Origin: Kribbella caucasensis | GTDB lineage: Bacteria; Actinomycetota; Actinomycetes; Propionibacteriales; Kribbellaceae | Length of the DNA stretch: 64,000 nt | NCBI RefSeq assembly: GCF_004361855.1 | Contig: NZ_SNWQ01000030.1 | Span: forward strand, 21,784 to 85,783 | Direction of reading: 5' to 3' | In this document: piece after piece, positions 1-9,181 of the stretch | How positions within the stretch are numbered: position 1 is the stretch's first letter | Layout of the letters: every line of letters starts with the position of its first letter | Program-made: the position numbers and the translations under genes | The notes under the pieces: generated by a model | Seen by the model: only the letters and a program-made list of their open reading frames with translations | Database searches by the model: none | Told to the model about the DNA's origin: nothing

Positions 1-599
1 AGCGCGACCTTCAGGCCGGTGCTCTTGTCCACGCCCTCGGGCGCGATGTCGAGCCACGCGGTCCAGCCGACGAAGTAGCTGACCCCGTGCAGGCCGAGGC
101 GTTCGGCCAGCTCGACGAACTCCGCCTCGGACTGGTCGGGATCGCGGATGATCAACCGGGTGACCGGCTCCGGCGCCAGCTCCTCGTCGGTCACCACCCG
201 GATCCCGCTCCCGTCGCCGAGATCGCCGTCCGGGAAGTGTGCGGTCACCCGGTAGCCGAAGTCGTGCTCCTCGACCGCCATCCGGGCGTTCGGCGCGTGC
301 TCGCGGACCGAGGCGATCACCGTCCTCGGATCGAAGGTCCGCTCGTCCACCACCTCGCCGCCGGGGTACCGCAGCGTCCGGGCACCGTTGCTACAGACAA
401 CGAATCCGTCCGGCAGGTCGAGCACGTCCGCGACCGGCTTGGTGGATTGCCAGGACCGTCCGGTGGCCAGGATGACCGGCACCTGCGCCGCGGCCCGGCG
501 TACCGCGTCGACGACCGCCGGCGAGAGGTTCTCGTCGTGGTCCATCAGCGTTCCGTCGATGTCGAGGGCAACGGCCCCGGGCCGTGGACCTTTCGTCAT
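1..599 (-). CDS. HAD-superfamily hydrolase (Cof type), partial
   Basis: Reading from the ATG at 599 gives a protein that begins MTKGPRPGAVALDIDGTLMD and runs off the left edge after about 199 codons. The DIDGT motif at residues 13-17 is the HAD nucleophile motif, and LATGRSW is the usual second motif of Cof-type phosphatases, which hydrolyse small phosphorylated metabolites. The later Lys and Asp motifs lie outside the window. The ATG overlaps the serS stop codon as ATGA, so the gene is probably translated by coupling to serS. The substrate cannot be told from this sequence. Confidence 0.88.
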   Translation of the reverse strand, partial: MTKGPRPGAVALDIDGTLMDHDENLSPAVVDAVRRAAAQVPVILATGRSWQSTKPVADVLDLPDGFVVCSNGARTLRYPGGEVVDERTFDPRTVIASVREHAPNARMAVEEHDFGYRVTAHFPDGDLGDGSGIRVVTDEELAPEPVTRLIIRDPDQSEAEFVELAERLGLHGVSYFVGWTAWLDIAPEGVDKSTGLKVA

Positions 600-1873
600 C
601 TGCCGACCGGTTCGAGGACCTCGCGCCCACCGACAAAGGGCCGCAGCGCCGTCGGTACCCGGACCGAGCCATCCGCCAGCTGATGCGTCTCCAGGATGGC
701 GACGATCCAGCGGGTGGTGGCCAGCGTGCCGTTCAGCGTCGCGACCGGCTGGGTCTTGCCGTCGGCGTCGCGGTGCCGGATGTTCAGCCGGCGGGCCTGG
801 AAGTCGGTGCAGTTCGACGTCGAGGTGAGCTCGCGGTACCGGCCCTGCGTCGGCACCCAGGCCTCGCAGTCGAACTTCCGGTACGCCGAGGTGCCCAGGT
901 CACCCGTCGCGGTGTCGATGATCCGGTAGCTCAGTTCCATCTTGTCGAGCATCTCCTTCTCCCAGCTGAGCAGCCGCTGGTGCTCGGCGGCGGCGTCTTC
1001 CAGGCTGCAGTAGGAGAACATCTCGACCTTGTCGAACTGGTGGACGCGGATGATCCCGCGCGTGTCCTTCCCGTACGAGCCGGCCTCGCTGCGGTAGCAG
1101 GAGGACCAGCCAGCGTACCGCTTCGGGCCGGCGGATAGGTCGAGGATCTCGTCCATGTGGTAGCCCGCGAGCGGGACCTCCGACGTGCCGACCAGGTAGA
1201 GGTCGTCGGCCTCCAGCCGGTAGACCTCCTCCGAGTGAGCGCCGAGGAAGCCGGTGCCGTCCATCACCTCGGGCTTGACCAAGCTGGGCGTGATCATCGG
1301 GGTGAAGCCCTTCTCCACCGCCTGCGCGATGGCGAGCTGCAGCAGACCCAGCTGGAGCAGCGCGCCGACGCCCTTCAGGAAGTAGAACCGGGCGCCGGAG
1401 ACCTTCGCACCGCGCTCCATGTCGATCGCGGCGAGCAGCTCGCCGAGCTCCAGGTGGTCACGCGGCTCGAAACCCTCGGCTGCGAAGTCACGCGGCTTGC
1501 CGATCTCCTCGATCACCCGGTAATCGTCCTCGCCCCCGACCGGGGCCTCGTCGGACACCAGGTTCGGCAGGGCGCGGGACAGCTCGTCGAAGCGACGCTC
1601 CGCCTCGTTCGCCGCCGCCTCGCGCGCCTTCACGTCGGCGGCCAGCGCCTTGGTCCGCTCCAGCAGCGCGGTCCGCTCGTCGCCCTTGGCCTGCGCGACC
1701 TGCTTGCCGAGCGTCTTCTGCTCCGCCCGCAGTGCCTCGAAGGCCGCGATGGACGATCGACGCTCACTGTCGGCGACCAGGATCTGGTCGACCGCCTCCG
1801 GGTTCTCACCGCGCTTGGACAGAGCCGCGCGGACGACATCGGGGTTCTCACGGAGCAGTTTCGCGTCAATCAC
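596..1873 (-). CDS. serS: Seryl-tRNA synthetase
   Basis: This 425-residue cytoplasmic enzyme charges tRNA-Ser with serine. Residues 1-110 show the charged, Ala/Glu/Arg-rich pattern of the tRNA-binding coiled coil (MIDAKLLRENPDVVRAALSK). Class II motif 2 is visible as CYRSEAGSYGKDTRGI with FDKVEM after it, and motif 3 as NGTLATTRW with RPFVGG near the C-terminus. Length is normal for bacterial SerRS. The start is a GTG at 1873. A TAACCT box seven bases upstream and the lack of a clear ribosome binding site suggest a leaderless mRNA. The HAD gene follows with a 4-bp overlap. Confidence 0.97.
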   Translation of the reverse strand: MIDAKLLRENPDVVRAALSKRGENPEAVDQILVADSERRSSIAAFEALRAEQKTLGKQVAQAKGDERTALLERTKALAADVKAREAAANEAERRFDELSRALPNLVSDEAPVGGEDDYRVIEEIGKPRDFAAEGFEPRDHLELGELLAAIDMERGAKVSGARFYFLKGVGALLQLGLLQLAIAQAVEKGFTPMITPSLVKPEVMDGTGFLGAHSEEVYRLEADDLYLVGTSEVPLAGYHMDEILDLSAGPKRYAGWSSCYRSEAGSYGKDTRGIIRVHQFDKVEMFSYCSLEDAAAEHQRLLSWEKEMLDKMELSYRIIDTATGDLGTSAYRKFDCEAWVPTQGRYRELTSTSNCTDFQARRLNIRHRDADGKTQPVATLNGTLATTRWIVAILETHQLADGSVRVPTALRPFVGGREVLEPVGR

Positions 1874-1967
1874 AAGGGTCAGGTTAGCGGGGTGTGTCGA
1901 AGGCGCGGAATTTTATTCGGGATGATGAGCTTGCACCAGTCGACGACCAGGGGGAATCGAGCAGGTC

Positions 1968-3560
1968 ATGAACCACCATCCACCCAGTCACGTCGGCCGT
2001 GCGCTGACGGTCGTGCTGGCGTGGTTGCCGTTCATCGTGATCACCCTGCTGGTGGTCGGCGACTGGCCGCCGCTGCGCCGGTGGGACCTGTCCGTCGCCG
2101 ACCGCATCGCGGCGTACGGCGCCTCCCGGCCGGGCTGGGTGGACTTCTGGCAGGTGATCGGGGCGGTGGTCCTGCCGTGGACCTGTCGCGGGCTGATCGT
2201 CGCCGTCGCGATCTATCTGTGGCACCGGCGGGCCCGGCTGCTGACGATCTGGCTGCTCGTCACCGCCGGGGCGGAGCTCGGGCTGGACCAGGCCATCAGG
2301 CACATCTTCGACCGGGCCCGGCCGGCCCAGATGCTGGTCGAGAACGAGTCCTGGTCCTATGTGTCCGGCCATGCCTCCGCCGCGTTCGTGATGGCCGGTG
2401 CGCTCGGCGTCGTACTGCCCTCGGTGCGCGGTTGGCGGCGCCGGTTCCGGCTGCTGGTGAGCCTGCCGGCCCTCGCGGCGGTGTTGATGGCCTCGAACGG
2501 CCGGATCATGCTGAACGTCCATTACGTGTCCGACGTGCTCGGCGGCTGGGCGCTCGGCCTGGCGATCCTGACCACCACCTCGATCTGCTTCGGCCTGCGT
2601 CCGGGGCTGCGGCGGCTCCGTCGGCGTACGGTCGAGCCGGCCGAGGAGGGTGCGGTGCCGCCCCGGGCCGCGGTGATCGTCAACCCGATCAAGGTCGGCG
2701 ACGGGGTCGCGTTCCGGCGGAAGGTGGGCCGCGCGCTCGAGGTCCGGGGGTACGACGAACCGTTGTGGCTGGAGACCCGGGAGGACGACGCGGGCAACGC
2801 GATGGCCAAGCGCGCTATCGAGTTTGAGCCGGACCTGGTCCTGGTGGCCGGTGGTGACGGGACAGTCCGGGTGGTCTGCGCGGCGCTCGCGTACACGGGA
2901 ATCCCGGTCGGAGTGATCCCGGCCGGCACCGGGAACCTGCTGGCCCGGAACCTGCAGATCCCGCTGGACTTCGACGACGCGCTGGAGCGGATCCTGGACG
3001 GCCGGGATCGGCGGATCGACCTGGTCAGCGTGCACGGCGACGGGCTGGACACCGACCGGTTCGCGGTGATGGCCGGGCTCGGGCTGGACGCGGCGATCAT
3101 CTCGGACGCGCCACCGCACCTGAAGGCGCAGATCGGGTGGACGGCGTACCTGGTGTCGGCGGCGAAGAACATCAACCACCCGTCGGTGAAGGTCCGGGTC
3201 GCGCTGGATGACGCCGAACCGCTGGAGCGCCGGGTCCGGACCGTGGTGGTCGGGAACGTGGGGATGCTGCAGGCGAACATCCCGCTACTGCCGGACGCGC
3301 GGCCGGACGACGGGCTGATCGACGTGGTGGTGATCGCGCCGCGCCGGGTGACGCAGTGGCCGCTGCTGTTCTGGCGGGTGATGACGCGGACGAAGGGGAC
3401 GGATATGTACCTGGAGCGGTTCACCGGGCGGAAGGTGGAGATCACGGCCGCGGTGGACGTACAGCGGCAGCTGGACGGCGACGGAATCGGGCCGGGGCGC
3501 TCGCTGTCGGCGGAGGTCGAGCCGGGGGCGCTGGTCGTTCGGGTGCCCAAACGGCGCTGA
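1968..3560 (+). CDS. PAP2 phosphatase - diacylglycerol kinase fusion
   Basis: This 530-residue protein fuses two lipid enzymes. The N-terminal part (about 1-215) has several membrane segments and PAP2 phosphatase motifs: RARP at the RP-motif site, SGHAS, and NVHYVSD with the catalytic His. The C-terminal part (about 225-530) is a diacylglycerol/sphingosine kinase catalytic domain, with VAGGDGT and PAGTGNLLARN for nucleotide binding. Such fusions are known in actinobacteria and probably shuttle between lipid phosphates and dephosphorylated lipids at the membrane. The exact lipid is not visible. It is divergent from serS. A GAGCAGG stretch sits before the ATG. Confidence 0.9.
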   Translation: MNHHPPSHVGRALTVVLAWLPFIVITLLVVGDWPPLRRWDLSVADRIAAYGASRPGWVDFWQVIGAVVLPWTCRGLIVAVAIYLWHRRARLLTIWLLVTAGAELGLDQAIRHIFDRARPAQMLVENESWSYVSGHASAAFVMAGALGVVLPSVRGWRRRFRLLVSLPALAAVLMASNGRIMLNVHYVSDVLGGWALGLAILTTTSICFGLRPGLRRLRRRTVEPAEEGAVPPRAAVIVNPIKVGDGVAFRRKVGRALEVRGYDEPLWLETREDDAGNAMAKRAIEFEPDLVLVAGGDGTVRVVCAALAYTGIPVGVIPAGTGNLLARNLQIPLDFDDALERILDGRDRRIDLVSVHGDGLDTDRFAVMAGLGLDAAIISDAPPHLKAQIGWTAYLVSAAKNINHPSVKVRVALDDAEPLERRVRTVVVGNVGMLQANIPLLPDARPDDGLIDVVVIAPRRVTQWPLLFWRVMTRTKGTDMYLERFTGRKVEITAAVDVQRQLDGDGIGPGRSLSAEVEPGALVVRVPKRR

Positions 3561-3606
3561 GTGCTGGTCATGCGGTGCCCGGGCTGAGGGCCGGGGCCGG
3601 CGCGAC

Positions 3607-4113
3607 TTAGGGCTGTTCGGGGTTGGTTGGGAGGGGGGTCGCCTCCTTGCGGAGGGTTTCGATGGCCTCTTCCTCTTCCGGTGAAAGCTTGGTGTCGCTC
3701 TCGAAGGCCTTGACCTCCTTGGCGTACGAGCGGGCGTCGTTCCGGCTGTTGATCGAGGTCAGCACGACCCCGTCACCCTTGTCGTCCAGCAGCGCCATCG
3801 ACCAGGACAGCCGCCCACCCATGTCCCCGTAGGCGTCGTACCGGACCACGGCCAGGTGCTGCAGCGTCTCCCGCATCTCCCCGCGCGCCGCCTCGAGCTC
3901 CTTGCTCAGCCGGCGCAACTCCGACTTCACCGTGCCCGGTTTGGGCTCCGGCTGCGGTGCTTGTTCCGGCTCCGGCTGCGGTACGACGGGCGGGGCGGCC
4001 GGGGTCTTGGGCGTACCGGTCTGCCCGCGCAACGCCTGGATGGCGAACACGAGGGCGAGCACCGCCACGAACAGAGCGGCGATCCCGAAAGCACCGGCTA
4101 ACGTCGAAGACAC
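3607..4113 (-). CDS. DUF4446 family membrane-anchored protein
   Basis: Taking the GTG at 4113 gives 168 residues beginning MSSTLAGAFGIAALFVAV. One N-terminal membrane helix is followed by a Pro/Glu-rich linker and a soluble domain with the DUF4446 pattern (LQHLAVVRYDAYGDMGG, then SWSMALLDDKGDGVVLTSI). This family is widespread in actinobacteria and firmicutes and has no established function. The longer open frame upstream antisense to larB is not credible. A TAGGCT box lies seven bases before the GTG, so the mRNA may be leaderless. It is divergent from larB. Confidence 0.85.
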   Translation of the reverse strand: MSSTLAGAFGIAALFVAVLALVFAIQALRGQTGTPKTPAAPPVVPQPEPEQAPQPEPKPGTVKSELRRLSKELEAARGEMRETLQHLAVVRYDAYGDMGGRLSWSMALLDDKGDGVVLTSINSRNDARSYAKEVKAFESDTKLSPEEEEAIETLRKEATPLPTNPEQP

Positions 4114-4212
4114 GCACCGCAGCCTAACCGTTCGGTGTCGAGTCACGTGCTTTGAGCGACCGGGGAGTGGGCGGAATCGGCGGATCGGGGTGACGGCACG
4201 TAGATTCGCAGC

Positions 4213-4929
4213 GTGACTCATTTGCCTGATCCCGGCCCTCAGCCGGGCGTCCACGACCTGGGGTACGCGCGACTCGACACGGACCGGCTGGAGCGCACCG
4301 GCGACGCCGAGGTGGTCTATGGCGCCGGCAAGACGCCCGCCCAGATCGTGGAACTGCTGCGTACCCTGCACGCAACCCATCCGGGTCACCCCGTCCTCGC
4401 GACCCGGCTGAGCACTTCGGCGCAGGAGTTGGTCGTCGCTGAGCTTCCCGCCGCTGTCGTCGACCCGGTTGGTCGTACTGCGGTCCTGGGCGAGCCGCCG
4501 TCTGCCAGCGGCACGGTCGCGGTCGTGTCCGCCGGCACGTCGGATGCGCCGGTGGCGGCCGAAGCGGCGACGACTGCGCGGGTTTTCGGCGCGGGGGTCG
4601 ACCTGATCACCGATGTGGGTGTGGCCGGGTTGCACCGGGTGATGGGCGTACGCGAGCGGCTTGCTGCGGCGGATTGTTTGGTCGTCGTTGCCGGGATGGA
4701 GGGGGCGTTGCCGAGCGTGGTCGGCGGGCTGGTTGGTGTGCCGTTGGTCGCAGTACCGACGTCCGTGGGTTATGGGGCGTCGTTCGGTGGAGTCGCGGCG
4801 TTGCTGGCGATGCTGAACTCGTGTGCGCCGGGGGTGACGGTGGTGAACATCGACAACGGCTTCGGGGCCGGGGTGTTCGCCGCCCGGGTCGCGCGGCGGG
4901 CGGCGCCGGCGGAGGTGAAGGAGCGATGA
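4213..4929 (+). CDS. larB: LarB, nicotinic acid adenine dinucleotide carboxylase/hydrolase
   Basis: This 238-residue PurE-like protein matches LarB, which carboxylates the pyridinium ring of NaAD and releases AMP in the first step of nickel-pincer nucleotide (NPN) cofactor synthesis. The AIR-carboxylase-like core is visible as VVSAGTSDAPVAAEAA, VVAGMEGALPSVVGG and VPTSVGYGASFGG. The start is GTG at 4213; a TAGATT box ends six bases before it, which suggests leaderless translation. The stop overlaps the larC start as ATGA. larE, the sulfur transferase that acts between LarB and LarC, is not in this window. Confidence 0.93.
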   Translation: MTHLPDPGPQPGVHDLGYARLDTDRLERTGDAEVVYGAGKTPAQIVELLRTLHATHPGHPVLATRLSTSAQELVVAELPAAVVDPVGRTAVLGEPPSASGTVAVVSAGTSDAPVAAEAATTARVFGAGVDLITDVGVAGLHRVMGVRERLAAADCLVVVAGMEGALPSVVGGLVGVPLVAVPTSVGYGASFGGVAALLAMLNSCAPGVTVVNIDNGFGAGVFAARVARRAAPAEVKER

Positions 4930-6245
4930 GGATCGCCTGGATCGACTGCTCGGCCGGGGCGTCGGGGGACATGTTGCTGGGGGCGTTCCTGGACGCTGGA
5001 GCCGATCTCGCGGTGGTGAATGCGGCGGTGGGGGCGGTGGATCCGTCGCTCTCGGTCCGGGTCGAGCGGGCGATGCGGCACCAGATCGCGGCGACGAAGG
5101 CCTCGGTCTTCGTCGGCGAGGACCCACACCCAGAAAACGACCCGAGCGCCGCCTACTTCACACCCGGCCCCTCGGACAGCGGGCACGGACACGGTCCGTA
5201 CCAGGCGGTCGGCCACGGACATGGGCACGGCGCCGGTGAGGGTCAGGCGGTCGGGCATGGGCATGGTGCGGGCGGGACTCGGACGTGGGCTGAGGTTCGG
5301 GGGGTGATTGAGGGGGCGGGGCTGGATACGGCTGTGCGGGAGCGGGCGCTGGATACGTTCGCCCGGCTCGCCCGGGCTGAGGCGTCGGCGCACGGGGTCC
5401 AGCCGGACGCGGTGCACTTCCACGAGGTCGGCGCCCTCGACGCCATCGCGGACATCGTCGGCGTCGCTGCCGCTTCGGTATCCCTCGGCCTGGACCGGAT
5501 CGTCGTCTCCACCATCGCGCTCGGCGGCGGCCGCCAGGTCCGCGGCCAGCACGGCGGAATCCCGGTCCCCGGACCCGCCGTACTCCATCTCCTGACCGAG
5601 GCCGAAGCACCCGTCACCGGCGGCACCGCGCCGTACGAGATGACCACGCCGACCGGGGCCGCCCTGCTCGCCACGCTGGCGGACGAGTTCGGGCTGATGC
5701 CGCCGATGCGGATCGAGCAGACGGGCGTCGGCGCCGGCGGGCGGGATCCCGTCGAGGTGCCGAATATCGTCCGAGTGGTAGTCGGCGAGTCGATCCAGCA
5801 GGCCGCGACCGAGCTCGTCTACGAGACGAACGTGGACGACCTCGATCCGCGGATCTGGCCGCAGGTCCTGGCCCGGCTGATGCAGGCCGGCGCCGCCGAC
5901 GCCTGGCTGACCCCGATCCTGATGAAGAAGGGCCGGCCGGCGCACACCCTGTCGGTCCTGGTCAGCAGCGCGAACGCGGAGGTGGTCCGGGCGGTGATCC
6001 TGACCGAGACGTCCGCGATCGGCCTGCGCGAGTTCGGAATTCTCAAGCACGCCGCCGATCGGGAGTTCGCCACCGTTGAGGTCAGCGGCCAGCTGATTCA
6101 CGTCAAGATCGCCCGGTACGGCGGGCAGGTGGTCAACGTGCAGCCCGAGTACGAGGACGTCGCCGCCGCCGCGACCGCCCTCAACCGGCCGGTGAAGTCC
6201 GTCCTCGCCCAAGCCATCGCCGCCGGCCACGACCTCTGGGGCTGA
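4926..6245 (+). CDS. larC: LarC, nickel insertion protein for the NPN cofactor
   Basis: This 439-residue protein inserts nickel into the pyridinium bis-thiocarboxylate mononucleotide to finish the pincer cofactor used by lactate racemase-type enzymes. The start MRIAWIDCSAGASGDM is the classic LarC N-terminus, and VHFHEVGALDAIADIVG and YEMTTPTGAALLA are also typical. In Lactobacillus plantarum LarC needs a programmed frameshift; here one uninterrupted frame covers both halves. Residues 86-115 contain three GHGHG-type clusters with no close match in the rest of the protein, probably a nickel-holding insert. It is coupled to larB by ATGA. Confidence 0.94.
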   Translation: MRIAWIDCSAGASGDMLLGAFLDAGADLAVVNAAVGAVDPSLSVRVERAMRHQIAATKASVFVGEDPHPENDPSAAYFTPGPSDSGHGHGPYQAVGHGHGHGAGEGQAVGHGHGAGGTRTWAEVRGVIEGAGLDTAVRERALDTFARLARAEASAHGVQPDAVHFHEVGALDAIADIVGVAAASVSLGLDRIVVSTIALGGGRQVRGQHGGIPVPGPAVLHLLTEAEAPVTGGTAPYEMTTPTGAALLATLADEFGLMPPMRIEQTGVGAGGRDPVEVPNIVRVVVGESIQQAATELVYETNVDDLDPRIWPQVLARLMQAGAADAWLTPILMKKGRPAHTLSVLVSSANAEVVRAVILTETSAIGLREFGILKHAADREFATVEVSGQLIHVKIARYGGQVVNVQPEYEDVAAAATALNRPVKSVLAQAIAAGHDLWG

Positions 6246-6269
6246 ACCGTCGTCGGCCGACGCGTCCGC

Positions 6270-6587
6270 TCACCGGCCGGAGTACGGCGGGGCGAAGAAG
6301 ACCAGGAGGGCAAGGTCCTCGGTGACTTCGGTGAACCGGTGCTCCTCCTCGGCCGGGACGAAGAGGACGTCGCCGGGGCCGACCAACTCGGTCCCGCTCG
6401 GGGTGACCAGGGTCGCGCGGCCGGTGGTGACGACGTAGATCTCGTCTTCGTGGTGTGGGGACTGGTCGTCGACACCGCCGACCGGGATCGAGTAGGTGCC
6501 GACGGACATCGACCCGGTCCGGAGTTGTTCGACGTAGTCGTTCGGTTCGCGGCGTACGAAGACGCCCGCCCCCACCAGTTTCTTCAC
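6270..6587 (-). CDS. Small single-domain cupin protein
   Basis: This 105-residue protein is one cupin barrel. It has the metal-binding segment SPHHEDEIYVVTTGRA and a second motif around EEEHRF, so a bound metal is likely. GTG at 6587 overlaps the stop of the glycosyltransferase upstream by 4 bp (GTGA), making this the third member of a coupled operon. Small cupins of this kind often have sugar- or dioxygenase-related roles, but no substrate can be assigned. It converges on larC with a 24-bp gap. Confidence 0.82.
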   Translation of the reverse strand: MKKLVGAGVFVRREPNDYVEQLRTGSMSVGTYSIPVGGVDDQSPHHEDEIYVVTTGRATLVTPSGTELVGPGDVLFVPAEEEHRFTEVTEDLALLVFFAPPYSGR

Positions 6588-8149
6588 GCGCCGAGGTTAG
6601 CCTTCTCCGGCACGGTTTTCTGCTTGCGTTTTGGCCAGTCGTACGGCCACCACTGGGCGCCGCCGCGGCGGGCCCAGATGATCAGCCCGACCAGCACGGC
6701 CAGCTCGATCGCGGGGCAGATCGTGTCCCGCAGCCTCGCGCTGAACCACTCCAGCGAATCCGACAACGACGCCGCGACCTGCCGGGCGTTCGGATCTCGC
6801 CCTGGCACATAGGCGATCGCGAGCATCGTCGTCCGCACCACCATCAGCTTGTCCACTTGTGAACCCGCCACCGCTGCCAGCGCGATCCAGGCGATCAGGT
6901 CGTACCAGGGCAGCGTGTACATCGCGGTCAGCAACCAGGCGACCGCGTAGATCGCGGTGTAGCGGATCGCGTCGGGCGTCCGGTCGTCCGGGTGGGTCTG
7001 CGGCACCAGCGACTTGGGGAACACCTGCGAGATGAGGATCGCGACGAACACCAGCCCGACCCACGCGGCGATCCCGATCACGGTCCGGACCAACGGCCCG
7101 GGCAGGAACAGGTCGAACAGGCTGAAGATGACCTTGTGCGGCGTCCCGGTCGAGATGAACGACGTCTGCGATCGCGCCTGCTGGAACGCCTGCAGCCCGA
7201 CGATGCTGTACAGGCCGGCCATCGCGATCCCGCCGCCGAGGCAGAACTTGATCGCCCTTCGCCGGTCCGCGCGCAGCGACCAGAGCATGGCGACGCCGAT
7301 CAACCCGATCGACAGCTTGGTGCAGCCCGCGACCCCGAGCATGATGCCCGCCCAGAACACGTGCCGGCGGAACAGCACGAGCGCGATCACCGCGAACATC
7401 ACCGCGATCGCGTCGTTGTGCGCACCGGCCAGGACGGTCCAAAGGATCAGCGGGTTCGCCAGGCCTAGCATCACCACGCGGCGGCGGTTGACCAGATCCG
7501 GGCCGACCAGCTTGAGCAGGAGCAGACCGGAGACGATCAGGCTGACCGCGACCGACAACTGCAGCATCCACACCGTCAACTGCATCGAGTCGCCGCCGAC
7601 CCAGGAGGAGAACCACTGGATCCAGGTCGCGATCGGGCCGTACACGCTCTTCGCGCCCTGCCACGGCCGCTCGGTGGCCGCGATCACCGGGTCGTACCCG
7701 AGCCGGATGGTGTCCGCCGGCGCCGTCGTGTACGGGTTGCCGCCGAGCGACATGATCCGCCCGTACGCCGCGTAGATGAGCACGTCGCCGGACGCCATCG
7801 GCGGGACCAGGGTGATGGCGGCCGTCGTACCGATGCCGAGGGCAACCAAACGGTCGACGCGTGGCGCCCAGCCGTTCTTCAGCGCGCGGACGGCCAGGAA
7901 CACGCCGTACCCGCCGAGCAGGATCGCCACGTAGATCATCACCGTGACGAGCCAGTCGTTCGACTTGGTGTCGAACCAGTAGGACGGCAGCCAGTCGTGC
8001 CGGTTGGTCAGGGTCAGGACGACGACGGACGGGCCGAGCAGCCCGGTGGCCACGATCAGCGCGGTCGAGGCCAGGTACAGCCCGACGGCGCGACGGCCGT
8101 CCCGGGTGGCCTGCTCAGGGGTCGCGGTGGTGGTTTCGGTGGTGCTCAT
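6584..8149 (-). CDS. Polytopic GT-C mannosyltransferase-like protein (GT87/MptB type)
   Basis: This 521-residue protein has about a dozen hydrophobic segments and an acidic/polar first loop (DTKSNDWLV). The organisation and the tail motif MYTLPWYDLIAWIALA resemble polyprenyl-phosphate-mannose-dependent GT-C glycosyltransferases of actinobacteria (MptA/MptB and DUF2029/GT87 relatives). It probably adds sugars to a lipid-linked or cell-envelope glycan on the outer face of the membrane. It overlaps the GT2 gene by ATGA upstream and the cupin gene downstream, so all three should be made together. The exact linkage cannot be read from the sequence. Confidence 0.8.
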   Translation of the reverse strand: MSTTETTTATPEQATRDGRRAVGLYLASTALIVATGLLGPSVVVLTLTNRHDWLPSYWFDTKSNDWLVTVMIYVAILLGGYGVFLAVRALKNGWAPRVDRLVALGIGTTAAITLVPPMASGDVLIYAAYGRIMSLGGNPYTTAPADTIRLGYDPVIAATERPWQGAKSVYGPIATWIQWFSSWVGGDSMQLTVWMLQLSVAVSLIVSGLLLLKLVGPDLVNRRRVVMLGLANPLILWTVLAGAHNDAIAVMFAVIALVLFRRHVFWAGIMLGVAGCTKLSIGLIGVAMLWSLRADRRRAIKFCLGGGIAMAGLYSIVGLQAFQQARSQTSFISTGTPHKVIFSLFDLFLPGPLVRTVIGIAAWVGLVFVAILISQVFPKSLVPQTHPDDRTPDAIRYTAIYAVAWLLTAMYTLPWYDLIAWIALAAVAGSQVDKLMVVRTTMLAIAYVPGRDPNARQVAASLSDSLEWFSARLRDTICPAIELAVLVGLIIWARRGGAQWWPYDWPKRKQKTVPEKANLGA

Positions 8150-8901
8150 CTGCCCGGCTTTCGGGCCGGCAACGCACTACGGGCGGCCAGCGCGCGGCGT
8201 ACGTGCAGGAACTGACGGCCACGGTGCAGCTGACCGCGCAGGTCGGTCCCGGTGGCGCGGTGGCGGACGTCGATCGGGACCTCGACGATACGGAAACCCT
8301 TGCGCCCGAGATCGATGCTTAGGGCGGTCTCCACCCCGAATCCGGCGGCCAGCGGCAGGGCGGCGTCGAAGGCCGCACGGGTCAGGCACCGCTGACCGGA
8401 CAACGGCTGCTCGGGCGCCCAGCCGGTGGCCTGCTCGATCCCCGCCCGAGCCAGCCGTACGACGAATCCGTGGCCGCCGGCCTTGCTGCCATCGGCGCGG
8501 ATCTGGACCGGCAGAGTGCCGATCGTCATGTCGGCGCGGCCGGCCTGGATCGGCTCGATCAACGGCTCGGCGCCGGTCGCGGAGTCGGTCAGATCGGCAT
8601 CCAGGAACAACAGATGCCGCGCCCTTGCCCCATCTCGCCGCGCCACCTCGGCCGCACCGGTCTCCATGGCGGCAGCCTTGCCCTTGTTCTGCTCGTGCCG
8701 TACTACGACGGCGCCGGCCCGCTCGGCCGCGTCGGCCGTGCCGTCGGTGGACCCGTCGTCCACGACCACGACGAGATCGACGCCGACGATCTTGCTGACG
8801 GCGTCAACGGTCGCCGCGATCCGCGCGACCTCGTCCTTCGCCGGAATCACACACGCGACTCCACGCTGCTGCTCGACCGACGGCTGATCATTCCCGGACA
8901 C
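8146..8901 (-). CDS. GT2 family glycosyltransferase (polyprenyl-phosphate sugar synthase-like)
   Basis: This 251-residue GT-A fold protein has the start CVIPAKDEVARI, the nucleotide-sugar motif VVVDDGSTDGT, and the metal-binding LFLDADLTDSA. It is probably cytoplasmic, although family members act on membrane polyprenyl phosphate. Next to a GT-C enzyme, the simplest role is making polyprenyl-phosphate-sugar donor for that partner; this is inference. Translation starts at GTG 8901. The sequence from 8904 shares GCACCGCAGCCTAA with the promoter of the DUF4446 gene, giving a TAGGCT -10 box eight bases before the start (leaderless). Confidence 0.85.
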   Translation of the reverse strand: MSGNDQPSVEQQRGVACVIPAKDEVARIAATVDAVSKIVGVDLVVVVDDGSTDGTADAAERAGAVVVRHEQNKGKAAAMETGAAEVARRDGARARHLLFLDADLTDSATGAEPLIEPIQAGRADMTIGTLPVQIRADGSKAGGHGFVVRLARAGIEQATGWAPEQPLSGQRCLTRAAFDAALPLAAGFGVETALSIDLGRKGFRIVEVPIDVRHRATGTDLRGQLHRGRQFLHVRRALAARSALPARKPGR

Positions 8902-9070
8902 AGCACCGCAGCCTAATTGCTCCCGAGCCGATCGCTGTCCTCAGTACCCGGTGGCTGTGGATATCTCGTCCTTTCGAACGATCAGGCCGCGGACCTGTGG
9001 ATAACCGGCTGGGGCCGGGCATGTTCGGTGCATCTTCTCTGTCAAGAGGTTGGTCGACGCTGTGGCCGAG

Positions 9071-9099
9071 TTGGCAAGATCGGTACATTGTCGGACAAT
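9071..9099 (+). promoter_or_regulatory. Candidate arcA promoter overlapped by a GntR-type operator
   Basis: TTGGCA at 9071-9076 and GACAAT at 9094-9099 are spaced 17 bp, a good sigma-70 arrangement. A perfect inverted repeat, ATTGTC-G-GACAAT (9087-9099), covers the -10. Its core fits TNGTNNNACNA, the known operator pattern of FadR/FCD-type GntR regulators. The implied 5' UTR is about 75 nt. No GntR gene is in the window. The match is seen directly; the regulator class is inferred. Confidence 0.5.
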
Positions 9100-9181
9100 C
9101 AGACATATTCGCGTGGTTTCCCGCATCCCCAGCGGGCCTGCCGTAGCTTGGTGGGACGGACTCGAAAGAGAGGGCACCGGC

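Noticed and set aside
4114..5127. Long minus-strand extension of the DUF4446 frame across larB and into larC
   Set aside because: It runs antisense through larB and the start of larC, which are clear genes, and the DUF4446 protein has a natural GTG start with a promoter box at 4113.
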